DNA of 64,000 bases from Monosporascus cannonballus (taxonomy: Eukaryota; Ascomycota; Sordariomycetes; Xylariales), in NCBI GenBank assembly GCA_004154925.1, contig QJNS01000011.1, positions 124,001 to 188,000 of the forward strand, read 5' to 3'. Positions 12,319 to 24,284 of the stretch are shown piece after piece (within the stretch, counting starts at the first letter, position 1; every line of letters begins with the position of its first letter). The notes beneath the pieces are model-generated. The model was not told the origin of the DNA, searched no databases, and saw only the letters and a list, made by a program, of their open reading frames with translations. The position numbers and the translations under genes are program-made.

Positions 12319-13955
12319 GAGATCGGCAAATCGCATCAGATATGATTATACGGCGCGTTCTATCTCCGTTGCCAAGTACCCGTCACTTCCCAAAATTCTT
12401 GTTATGTCTACCTAGGTAGAATGAACAAAAGACCACAGTTGACACTATTCTATCAAGGACAATGAATGATAGAGCTATAAGGAGTGTATGTAAGTGGTAG
12501 CTTCTCAATACAAGGCCACGGTCATCCAGTGACCAGTATTTCATTAATATGCACTTATGGAAGGACTCTCGTGGGGTATAAAACAATGCCTATGCTTTAT
12601 GGTGACCCCTGGGCCATGTCCCTATGCGGAAGAAAACGTACCTACCTAGGTAGGCAGTCACCGATAAAGCAATTTGGAGTCACGTACCGGAAATCGGCCG
12701 CGTTGGTGGATCCGGGAAGCCGCACGGGACGGGCCAGCAGTCGGTAGCGTCTCGGACTTCCACGGGTCCGATTGTTACATTAATACCTTGGGTTCCCACT
12801 CCTACCCGCACGGCTTTAGGCCCTTAGACGCCACCTAGCATTCGATCTAGCCATCTATCTACCGAAGCGCGTACGACCACTGTGGCTCGGAAACGCTGAG
12901 ACGCCGGGAGTGTGCGAGCACCCTACCCCCTGTGGCTCTTGATAATGAGGCGTCTCTAATGTTGAGGTCTTAGCAATAACCCAGCTCTTTAAGGAGGGCC
13001 GGAGCAGTGCTAACAACCGTGCATACTCATCTAGAGGTGCTACGTTGAGGCGTAATGTAACAATGGTGTTGTATTTGATGAGAAAAGCGACTCTACTACA
13101 TATCGGCACGGGTCAATGATCGCGGATCTTGACCGTCATAGCCTCATACATCAACTGAACAATCTCTGCTGGGCTCTGATGGTCTGTATTACCGCACTCG
13201 GCATCGTCCGCGGTGAACGATGCGCTTGAGGCGGTTAGATAGACTCAGATAATGGCACATAGAGAGTTAAGAGGCATGTATGCCTGGTTTTACGTAGCCG
13301 CACCTACGCCTTCATGGACAACAAAAGGGGGTTTGTGAATGCGCAGATATGTCACCCTAGCATAGCGTATCACCGGTGAATCCACGAGGGTTCGTTAACA
13401 ATAACTGGCTCTTTTAATTCCCTCTTCATCGAGAGTCATAGATAAATGTCTGAGGGTGTATTAGTTATTAGGGTGCGAACAAGACCTGGTAGCTGGTAGT
13501 GGCGGTCGGTGTTCCAAACGAATGGGAAAAGGCAAAGGCAGAACGATCATCATGGCCTCTGGGAGATATGCTGTGAAGATACTTACAGGGTTATGGTGCA
13601 ACTTGCGCCTTGCGCCGGGTTAGTGCGCATGGGTCTGAGGACAACTCCGGGGTCGCCTGACTTCCAGAGAGAAATGGGGACAGGGACGGGGCGTAGTTGT
13701 CTGCTGATGTCGAGATGCAACTGCTATATTTTGTTAGCCTTTAAATAAATCAACGTGGCGGGGGCGGCCATGATGTTGTTCTGCTTGGAAGGTGTACCTT
13801 CTTATTTGCCATATGGTATATGTACCTACTAGGTACGTGCTTAGCCATGGTTGCTAGGTGGTTCATTTGCTCAGTCTGCCATCTGTTCTTCCCTGCGGTT
13901 GCCGCTTGTCCCTTAACTAGAACACTGCCACCTGTCAGGCACTTACGCGATCATG

Positions 13956-16311
13956 TCAGGTGTTCCATTCCGTGAACGTGCTGTCGACCCATTCTTCGAC
14001 TGGAAACATGTCCGGCACCCGTAGATCCAAATCATGAGAGCTGAATGTCGACTCGTCAAGCAACGTGGGTAAGGACGTATATATCTGTGAATCCATATTC
14101 TGCGGAACAGCATACCAGTCAGCTACATCTCGATGATGCGCTCATACTCTAGGGAGTGGGACTTACGAAGGCGTGTTCGATATCGTCCGCCACGAAGCCC
14201 TCTAACTGAATAGCCGGATAGGGCTTATCCGGGGCAGGGGCGACCCCAGGGGGTAGGTCGTATACCCCGTTCGTTCTCGCGAAGTTGACCGTCACTTCCA
14301 CGAGGCGCTCCAGGCTAGCGAGGATGACCTTGAGCTTCCTAAACCACTCGAGCCCGTCGAAGTCCAGCTGCTTCTCCCTGCGCTTGATGGCGTCCCTGAC
14401 GAGCCTCCTATCGTGCTCCACGAGCTCGTGCAGGGGATGGTATACTATGTTGGCCAGGAGGACCACGAACGCGGTGAAGTTGGAGCACGCGTCCGGCCTT
14501 CAGAATGCAATGGTCAATAAGGAAGCGACTGTGCAGTGTGGATTGCAGCTGTGCTTACCAGACCTTGCTGGCGCCGTTTAGGTCGCTGATGTACAGCTGA
14601 AGGCAGCCGCGAGTCGTGGACACTATTTTCGCCCAAGCAGAGGGCAGCGGTGGGGTTTGGTGCTTCCGGCAGACCTCCGAGTTGTTGTCGGCGTGTTGGA
14701 GCACCATGTTCGTGAAGCCGCCCAGCTTTTTTATCCATGGCGACTCGAGCGAGTAAACGCCATGGAGCGTCTACACATCGCGAACTGGTCAGCCGCCTTG
14801 GTCACGGAGCAGGAACATTTTCTAGGCTGTGGGAGTGAATAAGGTGAATATCTGAATTCTGTGGAAGATGTGGCTTACTATAAGGCATAGAAGGTACGTG
14901 TGATGGAGAACAACCATCAGGCTCCCGGAGACCATCCCAAGTGTCTGGCCCAGATGTTCCGGGTGTAACGGCGCGGGTATGGATCGCTGCCATTGGTCCA
15001 GGATCCTGTCAAGCCTGATCACTCTCTGCTCTCGGGTTTGGGGAGACAACTTCTTAGATCGATGGCTAAACAGCTCATCGTAGATCCTCCCTGATACGTG
15101 GGCTAGAAGCACCCTAGCGCGGAAGTAGTTAAAGCGAGATAGTCCATCAAAGCTCTGTATGCTTCCATCCAGCTCATCGGGGTCAGCTCTCGGAAGGTCT
15201 AGGTCCACATCGCTATCCAGTTGGAGGGACGGGGTCCTCAGCCGCAGACTCAGATCCTACTTCCAAGGTCAGCTTTGTTGAGTGATGCCATGGGCTGTGA
15301 ACGAGTCGGAAAGTACCTTATCCAAGAAATAAGCTATCCAAAAGACGTTCGTTCTTTGACGTGCGACGTCCGGAGAGAAATCGGATAAGGACGACTTGGT
15401 ATGCAGTTGCATCCTATGAGCCAGCCTTAAGGCGCTACCAACCCAAATTGATGACAGTTGCAGGTCGGAGGTGCCCTGATGGAGAACGGCCAGGCCGAGC
15501 AGTACCTGGATTCCAAGAAGGTCGTGATTTCGCGATGTTGCGGCATCGACCTGCTTCCGTGCATTGGCGATGCATTTCGACACCTTGCTGTCGTCGAAAT
15601 CGAGTGCGATGTCATCGCCTGCTATCGAACGCACGATATATCCGTTAGCCAGGACGACATTTATGGCTGCCCATTCCACTCCTAGTTTCCTCGAGGGGCA
15701 CGTGTAGAACTCATTCAACATCTTCATGAAGGACGGCTGATGATATAGCGGCACCGCGGTGTTAAAATGGCGGAAGTAGCTGTCCACGATCGGTAGAACG
15801 TCCAAGAGCGGTGGTATGTCAAACGTCTGGCCTGTCCTGGAGGCGTTTTGGCTTGATATATCTGATGGCGGCGTACAGGCATCCGACGCCGCTCTCCCAT
15901 TACTATTGATTGCAAGACTTGTAAGGATTTCATTGAGTGTTATGCCGCTGCCTAAGGATCTCAGGCCGTTGAGTTTGGCCTCGATACGGGCGAGCCGTTG
16001 ATCAAGACTTTGTTTAGTCAAGAAGCTAGATGTATACTATGAGTTGCTGCATCCCAAATCGAACGGAACCACTCACTCTTCCCCGGTCGTGGAGGGTGTA
16101 CCGGCGGGCTTCTTGGACGCAGCCTTTCTTCGGATCGCGCTCGTTCTGCACGTCACCCCATACAACGAACAGTTTGAACATGAAGGCTTCAACATGTCAC
16201 ATCTGAGCTTCTTTTTGACGCAGGTATCACATGACTAGACGGACTGTTAGCGATGGATTACGGTACGTTGTTGAGGGCGAAGCATACTTTGCGGCGGGAA
16301 CCGGTCTCCAT
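13956..16311 (-). CDS. Zn2Cys6 fungal transcription factor (fungal_trans domain)
   Basis: Seven exons: 16311-16288, 16234-16077, 16025-15317, 15256-14879, 14770-14559, 14497-14167 and 14099-13956, giving 651 aa. The tiny first exon encodes METGSRRK and joins in phase 0 to SCDTCVKKKLRC, completing a perfect binuclear zinc cluster with ligands C10, C13, C20, C27, C30 and C37 (spacing 2-6-6-2-6). A short coiled-coil-like linker follows (LDQRLARIEAKL). The middle homology region around residues 130-320 includes NVFWIAYFLDK joined to DLSLRLRTPS across an intron, which is the family pattern. The last exon ends VEEWVDSTFTEWNT, a tail common in this class. Most donors are GTATGC, GTGAGT, GTACTT, GTAAGC or GTAAGT. 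The exon 4/5 joint (LLCLI to TLHGVYSLESPWI) is the least certain. It is a nuclear DNA-binding regulator; the target genes are unknown and no biosynthetic cluster lies beside it. Confidence 0.88.
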
Positions 16312-17253
16312 GTTATTCTTCCGGTAAAGGCGGGATGAAGCTGTGCGACGCGATTTAAAGATACGGCAGCAGTCGCAGTGTTTACTACTTCCTCACAAGA
16401 CTAGGGCCAGTGGCATATGCGAGTTGGACACATCGGTGATCAATAATACGATGATAGTCGCCAGTGGGATCCCTTGCTTACAAAGTATACTGGGGCTACA
16501 GTAGATTAGATTGCTACAGTAAGCCTACCCCTGACCCGGTGGGCCATGCTATTATTAGGTGGTTAGAGTGACATCACATAATCTAGGGATGTATCAAACC
16601 AACTATTGATGTTGTCGGAGCTTACTTATTGGTATCGAGGAGCCAACACCAGGTATTCGGCCCGGTTTGATAGCCTCTCTTTGATAGGAGGCGTATAAGG
16701 GCCCTGGGGAGGGGGTGTAACGAAAGCCAGGTCGACAGTTATATTTATAGATACCGAACTGTTGTCGGCGTTGGGGGGGAAGGCTGTCACTGGTTGTTGA
16801 CTGGGTTTTTGGTATTCGCCGGCAATATAAGGGGCTGCATAGTGTGAGTCGTGCTGTGCCTGCCACACTGCATGCTAAATTCAACAGCAAATCGGGCTCA
16901 GTAGAACCGAATATTCTGCTGATTCCACGTTGGAACTCGATTGCCTTGGGATCATTCATTTGGCATTCATATCTACCCTAAACGCTCTATAAGGGGGAGG
17001 AGCCTGAATCACCTAGCCACCCCCCTACCCACGCCATGTGCGCTTATGCAAGCCATGACTCCTGAAACCTGCAATATCAGCATGCACCCTAACGTACACG
17101 AACCGGACTCTCTCATCCGGTCATTATTAGAAGCAAAGGAACACCCATAGCCATCCGCAGGTCTGGGTAATACAGCACATTGCTGTCAAATAGTCGCAGA
17201 CGAAAATCGCTCAAACCCCGCTGTGCCTAGCCAACTACTGCGACGCCGTTGGC
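16312..17253. other. Intergenic region, possible small exon at 16626-16868 (-)
   Basis: Space between the regulator start codon and the RTF1 stop codon. A minus-strand open frame of 80 codons (16868-16626) encodes a Pro/Asn-rich, low-charge sequence containing INITVDLAFVTPPPQGPY. It starts with ATG and ends TAA. It overlaps a second open frame in another phase and matches no family I know, so I do not call it as a gene. The rest shows nothing recognisable. Confidence 0.25.
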
Positions 17254-19496
17254 TCAGTCAATATCCACATCGATATCGAGATCCATCGCCGCAATGACAT
17301 CGTCATCGACAATTGGTTTGTGAATCTGCGGGAGGCCTTTCTTGTCTGTGCCTGCCTGGTTTTGTATCTGTAGCTTCGCAATGTGGGGGAGAAGTGCACC
17401 CTTAGGCGTAGCGCCAAGCTTCGGCGTCCCGGTTGCTGGGGTTGACGCGCCGCTACCATTGGCTGGCGTTGAAGGGCGATCTCCATTAGGTTTCGTCTTG
17501 GGGAGCCGCGCTGAGTCATCATCGACGCTCTCTCCTCGGACGAGCCGCGCTTGAGCCCCTCGCAGCTTCGCCTTTTCCTGGATCTGTGCCTTACGGACGG
17601 CCTCGTTGTTCTTACGCCTGTTCTCAGCGTTGATCTGAGCAAGGCGGTCTTGCTGGGATGGCGTCGACGGGGCGGACTTCTTGCTCGGCGCCAAGCTGGT
17701 CTTAAAGGCGAGTCGCGGAGTTTCAAGTGTGTCCAGCTGGTCCTGAAGTTGGGCAACACGAGCATCATCGCCACGCCGTCTGGCCTCTTCAATGGATTTC
17801 TGAAGACGATCCCGCTCGCTCGGTGCATACTTTTCGCGTAGACTCCGTTCTCGCTCTATCTTCTCGTTCACTTCGGCATCAGTCCAGGACCGGTTCAGCA
17901 GAGCATTGATATCATCTATTTTGGTGCTTAGTGTCGGTTTCTTGGGGAAGATGAGACCCTCGTCCTGTAAAACTGCCTTGTAGCGGTTGAACTCGGCCTG
18001 CGAGAGAGTTAGAAAAGAGCCCGACTAGTCTTGTTCTGTCTTGTTGTATATACCTCAGTGAATGGCGAATCGGAGCACATGAGGAAAGGCCAGTCCCTCT
18101 CGGCTTTACCGTGGGCTGCCCGAACATATTGGTCGGTAACGAAACTTTGCCCATTGGCCTTTTCCATAGCGTAGGGCTTTCCTTGACTGAAGCCTAATCG
18201 GAGAGGTAAGCAGATGCAAAACATATATAACAGATGCCAGCATACCCTTGATTAGAGCCATACGGTACTGGTTCACGCCCTCGCGATCGGGACCAATGGA
18301 TATGCGGGCATAACATCCCGTGATAGCCTGTTCAAAGCCTGGATAAAAGCAGACTTCTCTAAAGCGACTCCGGCCAAGTCGAATACGCTCGAAATCTCGC
18401 AAGTCGGCAAGTGGGATTTCCTTGACCTCAGGCGTCCGCGACTTCGAAGCTCTATTCCGACCGGTGCCGGTCCATTCGACATCACTATCGTCCCCACGGT
18501 CGGAGCTGCTTCGGGCAAACGAGATGGATTTGTCCTTGTGGCGCTCCCGGTCTTCCTCTCTGCGTCGCAGGCGATCGTTCTTCTCCGCTCGGGCGCGGCG
18601 CAGCGTCTCGATACCGGCGCTGGTTTCGCCGACCTTTGATCCACCGACCTTTGTTCGTTGACGCGACGTCTTCCGCTGGGTATCATCGAGTTCGGCAGTG
18701 CTAGCTTTGCGCTTCTTGACTGACTGGGCATCATCCTCCCGGTTCTTCAGTAGTGCGCGCAGGAGAGTGTTCTGACGTTGGCGATCGACTTCTTGCTGGC
18801 GTTCGGCGAGCAGTTGCTCCCGCTCCAATTCGGGCATAGCCAGGATTTCCTCCTTCTCGGCTTCGCTAGCATAAATTCCGTCAACCGGGTAGCTAGTTCC
18901 ATCATCGTCTGCGATCTTGCCGCTCGAGTTATTCAATTGGGACACGTCATTGTCGGAATCGGATTCGTCCATTGGCGCAGACTGCTGAGATGTGGGCGAT
19001 CCAACAGATGAGCTGTAGTCATTGCACGTTAATTCAGCCATGTTGATTGGGGGAAATGCTGGTGGGATATTGATCTAGGAGATGGTGTTGCGGAGAAATA
19101 AAACCTAGCGATTGGTTGCGAAGAATGAAGTAGACGGGAGAATTGAAATCATGTGAGAGTGAGAGGCTATGGAAAATTTAAACTGCCGAGATTGAAAACG
19201 GCGAGGTAGCAGAGTAGAGCGAAGTTGTGAGAGCAGGTAGTATACGAAAGGCGTGCGCATAGGCGAAAGAGAAGTAGACATAGAACGAAATTTGCCACGT
19301 ACGCTTCACCCTCCTCTTCCTCATCTGAATCATCATGTCCTCTTCTCTTGGATTGCTTCGTCTTATCATCCGGCAGCGGCGACTCGGATGCTGCGCGGCT
19401 ACCATTGTCATCATCGTTCTCAGCCTGGTTGAAATCCTCATCGGACGACTCGTCGCCACCGACAAGGGCAAGGAATTCATCATCGACGTCAGCCAT
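17254..19496 (-). CDS. RTF1: RTF1, Paf1 complex subunit (Plus3 domain)
   Basis: Four exons (19496-19303, 19012-18246, 18193-18054, 17997-17254) encode 614 aa. Exon 1 is the acidic N terminus starting MADVDDEFLALVGGDESSDE and joins at GEA/SSVGSPTSQQ across a 290-nt intron (GTACGT donor, GACTACAG acceptor). Residues of about 80-255 are highly charged. The Plus3 domain spans roughly 260-390 (PLADLRDFERIRLGRSRF, then a GCYARI strand, IKGFSQGKPYAMEKANGQSF and RDWPFLMCSDSPFTEAEFNR), and each of its pieces is restored only by splicing. A C-terminal helical Arg/Glu-rich region and a Pro/Thr-rich tail ending DLDIDVDID follow. In yeast and animals Rtf1 binds Spt5, recruits the Paf1 complex to RNA polymerase II and stimulates H2B ubiquitylation through its histone modification domain. 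The gene is divergent from COQ7, with 814 bp between the start codons. A longer open frame upstream of the chosen ATG is disfavoured because MADVDDEF is the conserved fungal start. Confidence 0.95.
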
Positions 19497-20310
19497 ATTG
19501 TGCGCCTCGATTCGAGTGGAATCCGAGAATATTGTCAGGTAAGGCCAAGGGTTTCTTGTTCGATCAATCACAGCCGCTGGACAAGGGAGCTGCGAATGCG
19601 TCGAGAGAGCGGTAACTCAGACACCACTTTGAGGATCGCTTCAATATGAAGTAGTGGCCGCAAGCCACAGACGAAACTGCGGACGGCGAGAATAATTCTA
19701 AGCAACCCGAATTTGTGCCGGTATTGTAAAAAGGTGAGTGGCTAGAAGGTTTGATGAAAAAGGTTCGAGGTATGAATGCAGTTGAGTTCCTGGTCACGGT
19801 TCAGCTCGGATCGAGGTCCAGGAAAGCCACAGGCTGATTCAGCAGCTGTGCATCTATCTAATGTTTTTATTAGTCATTAATCTCTGAGGGGCTGGTGAGT
19901 TGAGCCACATCGGTAGGTACTTGAGCACCTACCTAAGATTCATTGTGGAACCTTGGAAGGCACTAAGGCGGCCCTGCTTTAGTCCGACTAGATGTCCAAA
20001 TAGGTATCTAGGTACTTAGTAATGCATGAGAATTGCGTCTCAGTCCATGTATCTAATACTTCGAGATCGGCGTCGCGGCGACAGGTACGTATATGTAATG
20101 TGCAGATCCATGATGCTAGCAGGCATCGGTACGTACCTCTTTCTTGTTAACTTGAGTCCCACATGCACTTACGGAATTAAGAACTTTCCCTTCTTAGGTG
20201 CATTATTATCGAAGCTCATACGATCTGACATCGTGATTTTCTTGGATTTGAAGGTGTTTTTGTTTGCCAGTCATTATCCCAAGGAAGACGAATAAAAGAT
20301 ATACCCAGCC
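19497..20310. promoter_or_regulatory. Divergent intergenic region between RTF1 and COQ7
   Basis: These 814 bp separate two start codons facing away from each other and must hold both promoters. No TATA box is clear. Short GTAGGTAC/ACCTACCT-type palindromic pieces occur around 19911-19935 and 19999-20014. There is no convincing exon. Confidence 0.5.
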
Positions 20311-21139
20311 ATGCCTTCTCCACAAGGCTTGTCGCGCCTACTGCGCCATACAGGCCAAATACATGTGCATGACCGTCTTGCCCTTGCATTATTCCAAGCA
20401 AGCAGCCGAAGGTTTATGTCTTTAACGCCGAGAAATAATGCAACGCCTTCGACAGCCGATGTATCGTCCGCTTCTGGCTCTTCGAAGCCCAAGCGGAAGC
20501 CTCTTACGAAGGAACAACGTGATTTTCTAGACTCAGCTGTAAGACCCAAGCATCCGTGAACTTTCCGCTTATATCCGTAGCTTTGCATGCTAAGGGCCGC
20601 TTTAGCTCCGCGTCAACCAGGCTGGGGAGCTTGCGGCGACGTTGATCTACACAGCTCAAACACCTCCCCTGGTAAATGCGCACCCGCATCTGCGGCCCTT
20701 GATGTCACATATGTATGCGCAAGAGGAAAGCCACTTGAATACATTCAATCATCTTATAGCAAGGCACCGTGTGCGCCCTACAGCTCTCTATCCGCTATGG
20801 TCCGTCCTTGCAACTGGATTAGGATGGTCCACGGCTGTCATGGGTCGTGAAGCAGCGATGGCCTGTACCGAGGCAGTTGAAACGGAGATTGGAACGCACT
20901 ATAACGACCAAATTAGAAAGCTGCTAGAAATGTTCGAACAGTGGGAAGCTGAGGGCTATGAAGTCGGCGACGAGTTTCGAGATCTCGTTAATACCCTGCG
21001 GCGAATCCGGGATGAAGAGTTGGAGCATCTGGACCATGCGGTCGAGCATGATGCGAAGAAGGCAGAGCCTCACTGGCTGCTAACAGGCGTGATTCGTGCT
21101 GGTTGTCGAGGAGCCATTTGGGTTAGCGAAAGGATCTAA
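20311..21139 (+). CDS. COQ7: 5-demethoxyubiquinone hydroxylase (Coq7/Cat5)
   Basis: Two exons, 20311-20538 and 20606-21139, encode 253 aa; the 67-nt intron has a GTAAGA donor, a GCTAAG branch-like site and a CTTTAG acceptor. The joint DFLDSA/LRVNQAGELAATLIY restores the conserved start of the mature enzyme. The first 60 or so residues are Arg/Ser-rich and read as a mitochondrial presequence. The di-iron ligands of the carboxylate-bridged family are visible: AGEL, YAQEESHL, EAVETEIGTHY and RDEELEHLDHA. The enzyme hydroxylates demethoxyubiquinone in the penultimate step of ubiquinone synthesis at the matrix face of the inner membrane. Length fits the family once the presequence is counted (yeast Cat5 is about 233 aa). 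Confidence 0.96.
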
Positions 21140-22275
21140 GGTGCCTCCTGGCCTTGCGGAAGGAAAATAGACCGGTACTACGGTGCCACCTACCTTCGAC
21201 TGAACCCCGCTCAACTGATGCGCGCTTGGTCGCAAGCGTATCATGAGTACTTTATGACATCCACGGCGGTCTGTTCTATGCGGCAACCGTGCCCCTGTCA
21301 AGTACGGATATGGATATCGGACGGAATGAGCCTTGTGACGAAGCTTGAGAACTGACGAGCCTCTTAAACCAGCTAGACAATATCATGGGAAGCTTGGTCA
21401 TGCAAGGTGTCTATTCCGTGGGACCTGCTTCCTTCCAGCAAAGCGTCTTGGGGCATGTGAGGCGTCACTACTCTGGGAGCAATACCTTGGGGCGTCAGCC
21501 TTTACGAATACGGTAAATCTATGGGGAACCAACTACCGCAATCGCTCGCGCCCAGCTCATCGCACGTCTCCCAGACGTTTATTGTACCCCAGTGACGAAT
21601 GCTTAAAGTTGGTGGCTATTGAGAGACAAATTCATCACATCTTTTCCATGAACAGTCACGAGCAGCTTACAGCTTGCAACATATTGCCAGTGCAATGAAT
21701 GCAAGATTCCCGTGATACCGGCCTTGCGAATGCAACGGGCTTCTATCGTAGACTGAATTTGTCGACCCCAAATGAGTGGGCCAACCTTGCGTAAAGCACT
21801 CACGTTTTGCTGGAGAATTGACAAAGGTCGACGTATGCTAACGCCTTTACGGTCATCTATGCCACGCAACGGTTGTCATCAAACATGATGCCCTCTAGCC
21901 ATTGTTATCTGCGTATAGTCTGCCGGTGTCTTCCCATCCGCGCCTCCGACGCAAGGGGACCGTTCCAGAAGGGCATCGTTCCCTCTGAGTCATCGGAATC
22001 TGGATCTCAGATCCACTTGCCCTTGGCAGGCACCGGCCTAACATGCAATTGCGCCTTTGGGAATGTCGTTGACTGGCCCCACCAGTCCATATCTAGACTA
22101 CTTAAACATAAAGTGACGACTCGACATACGTGGTCCTTTTTTTTGTAATGCTCTCACGGGATATACGTATAAATAACTCGTAGACCTAACTCTTCAGCCG
22201 TCACCCCAACGGCTGCCACAGCCAGCTACTACTCGTCGACCAGTTACGTTAGCAAGGCAAACCCCCCAACGCACA
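21140..22275. other. Intergenic region without a recognised feature
   Basis: About 1.1 kb lies between the COQ7 stop and the acetyltransferase start. Open frames at 21345-21698 (+) and 21603-21869 (-) are overlapping, motif-free and not supported. I see no repeat or RNA gene. Confidence 0.5.
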
Positions 22276-23292
22276 ATGGCGCTCCCCTTCCCGCCGCCCG
22301 CCTCCTTGTCGCCGTCCTTCATCATGGCCCCGCCCACCGAGGCCGATGTCGACGCGATGACGGACGTCCACCTCGAGGCCTTTGAGATGGACCGCAGGAA
22401 CACGTACTGGTGGTCGCCGGACAGGGCAGCGCAGCGCGCCTGGAGTAAGCCAATTTCCGGAGTCATTTCTTCTCCCCCCCTTATTGTCCCTGTCCACCTC
22501 CGAAACTGAGTTCTCTCGGGAGTTTATACGACTCTCGGAAACACGATCTTATATGACCCCCGGCTCTCTCACCTGGTCAACGACTAGAGTGAAAGATTGC
22601 TGACTCTGGATTCGCATGCAGTGCGGCGCCGCATAGAGCGCAAGATGCGCGAACCCGGCACGCGTCACTTCAAGATAGCCGACGTCGCGAGCGGCGACCT
22701 GGTCGCCTGGGCACGCTGGAACGTGCCCGAGGGCAAGGAGACGGCGTTCGGCGTGGCGGTGGCGGCGGAGACCGGGCCGACGACCGCTACCGCCGAAGTG
22801 ACTGCGACGGCGCAGACCGTCACGGATTACCCCGAGGGCGCGGAGCCGGAGCTCTGCAGGAGCTTCTTTGATGCACTCTACAGCATGGCGAAGAAATGGG
22901 ACGCGAAAAGCATGCTAGGTTCGTCTACGAACCGCATCGATTGCCTCGCACCCTTCCTCCCCTGACTCTCTAACTACCCTACTTCATTGCCAAATTAGCC
23001 CGAAACAGTCTACTGACGTCTAACTCACACAGGTCTCTCAGTACTGTGCACCTCGCCGAAGTATTTCAAGCGAGGCGCCGCGAAGGCGTTGTTGACGCCC
23101 ATGCTGGAGATCGCGGACGCCGAGGGCCTGAGGACGACCTTGGAAGCCACCCCGACCGGGAAGCCACTCTATGAGAAGTTGGGCTTCCGGCAGGTGGATG
23201 TCCTGAAGTTCGATCTTTCGCAGTTGACTAAGGATACGGTTGGCATATACGATATCGCTATCATGATTCGGGAACCAAAGGTGAAGCAATGA
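22276..23292 (+). CDS. GNAT-family N-acetyltransferase
   Basis: Three exons (22276-22444, 22622-22918, 23033-23292) give 241 aa. Donors are GTAAGC and GTTCGT; acceptors are CATGCAG and CACACAG. The second acceptor precedes G|GT, joining KSMLG to LSVLCTSP. The N-terminal part (EADVDAMTDVHLEAF) matches the first helix of GNAT proteins. The segment FKIADVASGDLVAWARWNVP corresponds to the beta strands before the acyl-CoA site. YFKRGAAKALLTPMLEIAD is motif A, a relaxed R/Q-x-x-G-x-G/A loop that binds the acetyl-CoA pyrophosphate, followed by YEKLGFRQ, the typical motif B. An Ala/Thr-rich insertion lies at about residues 107-122. The first ATG is chosen; a second in-frame ATG at 22324 (MAPPTEADVDAM) is also plausible. 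The substrate cannot be deduced. Confidence 0.88.
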
Positions 23293-24284
23293 TAACGTAG
23301 TGGATGTAAGCCACGTGTGGGGCTCATTTGGGTGTTGTAATACGTCTTTTTTTCTCCCCCAACAGTACCTAAATACTACCGGTCGCCTCATATCGCACAT
23401 CTCTGTACTGGGCAGTTGTTACGTGGTTCTAGCTGACTGGCCTCCCAAAAGCTATCTATCTCTGTCGTCCTGGCCGTTCTCCTTGTACTAGGAACCTAGC
23501 CAGCACTGTAGTGGGTACTTGTAAGTTCATACGGGCATGCTGGAGGCGGACAAGAAGGCAGTGGGGAGAAGTAGGCAACATCAACTGTACGGCATGTGGG
23601 TCTGCGGTGACTCATCCGAACCGAAAGTTTGGATGTGAATCTATCAGGAGTAAGGGGTTGGTTGATGGCAACTACCATGATACAGCGCCCCATGGCGACC
23701 AGAAGAAGCTTGACTGGATGAGAAGAGACATACAGTTTTAGTAGTTACCGAAAAGCATGCAATGCCACACGTGCGCTGATGGAATAAGAGCGTAGGTAGA
23801 GAAGTGAATTCACTGCATCTTTGTCTTATGGACGAAACTAAGGGACTCATCTGTACGTTGATCCTCGGCATTGAGGTACATCCCTTGGCAAAACAGCCGA
23901 GTAAGCATCAAAAGGGTCACTGAAGCTATAGAATAATCACCAAACTGTGGACCATATTCCCTGTATGGCCTATCAATTCCCGGCTGGATCGAGCCAACGA
24001 TCTTGCCACCACCTTGTCTTAGGCACAAAATGTAGAGGTTCCTGTTGCAAGAATTTTAAAGCCGTGGCTGCCATAACAAGCATAGCAGCGCCTCTTTCTC
24101 CAGGGATGACTGTAAGGAACTTCGTCTTAATGCTGAATGAGATGTTCTTTAGTGGATACCTCGTCAATGCAATTCGTTTAGACTCTTTGGTAGCTGAAGC
24201 CACGCGGTGCACTCAACCACAGCGCTCAAAGGATCGAGGGTAGCGTGCGACCGATGGCTAAAGCAGCAGCCGAAAATTTTCTCC
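23293..24284. other. Intergenic region without a recognised feature
   Basis: About 1 kb between the convergent acetyltransferase and BTB genes. Small open frames on both strands overlap each other and carry no motif. The first bases upstream of the BTB stop codon (24285-24287) include GTAAGG, so a further 3' exon of that gene within this stretch cannot be excluded. Confidence 0.45.

Larger units (their letters stand above)
11569..13955. other. Intergenic region with TAGG repeats and palindromes
   Basis: About 2.4 kb lies between the oxidoreductase start codon and the regulator stop codon. It contains seven TAGG units at 12291-12318 and perfect CTACCTAGGTAG-type palindromes at 12408-12419 and 12641-12654. 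Open frames here (for example 12484-12747 and 13509-13748) lack motifs and are not called. Confidence 0.5.

Noticed and set aside
17235..17828. A 197-codon minus-strand frame overlapping RTF1
   Set aside because: It is an Arg/Ser-rich shadow frame of RTF1 exon 4.
19497..19571. Upstream extension of RTF1 to an earlier ATG
   Set aside because: The added 25 residues are not expected in the family, and MADVDDEF is the conserved start.
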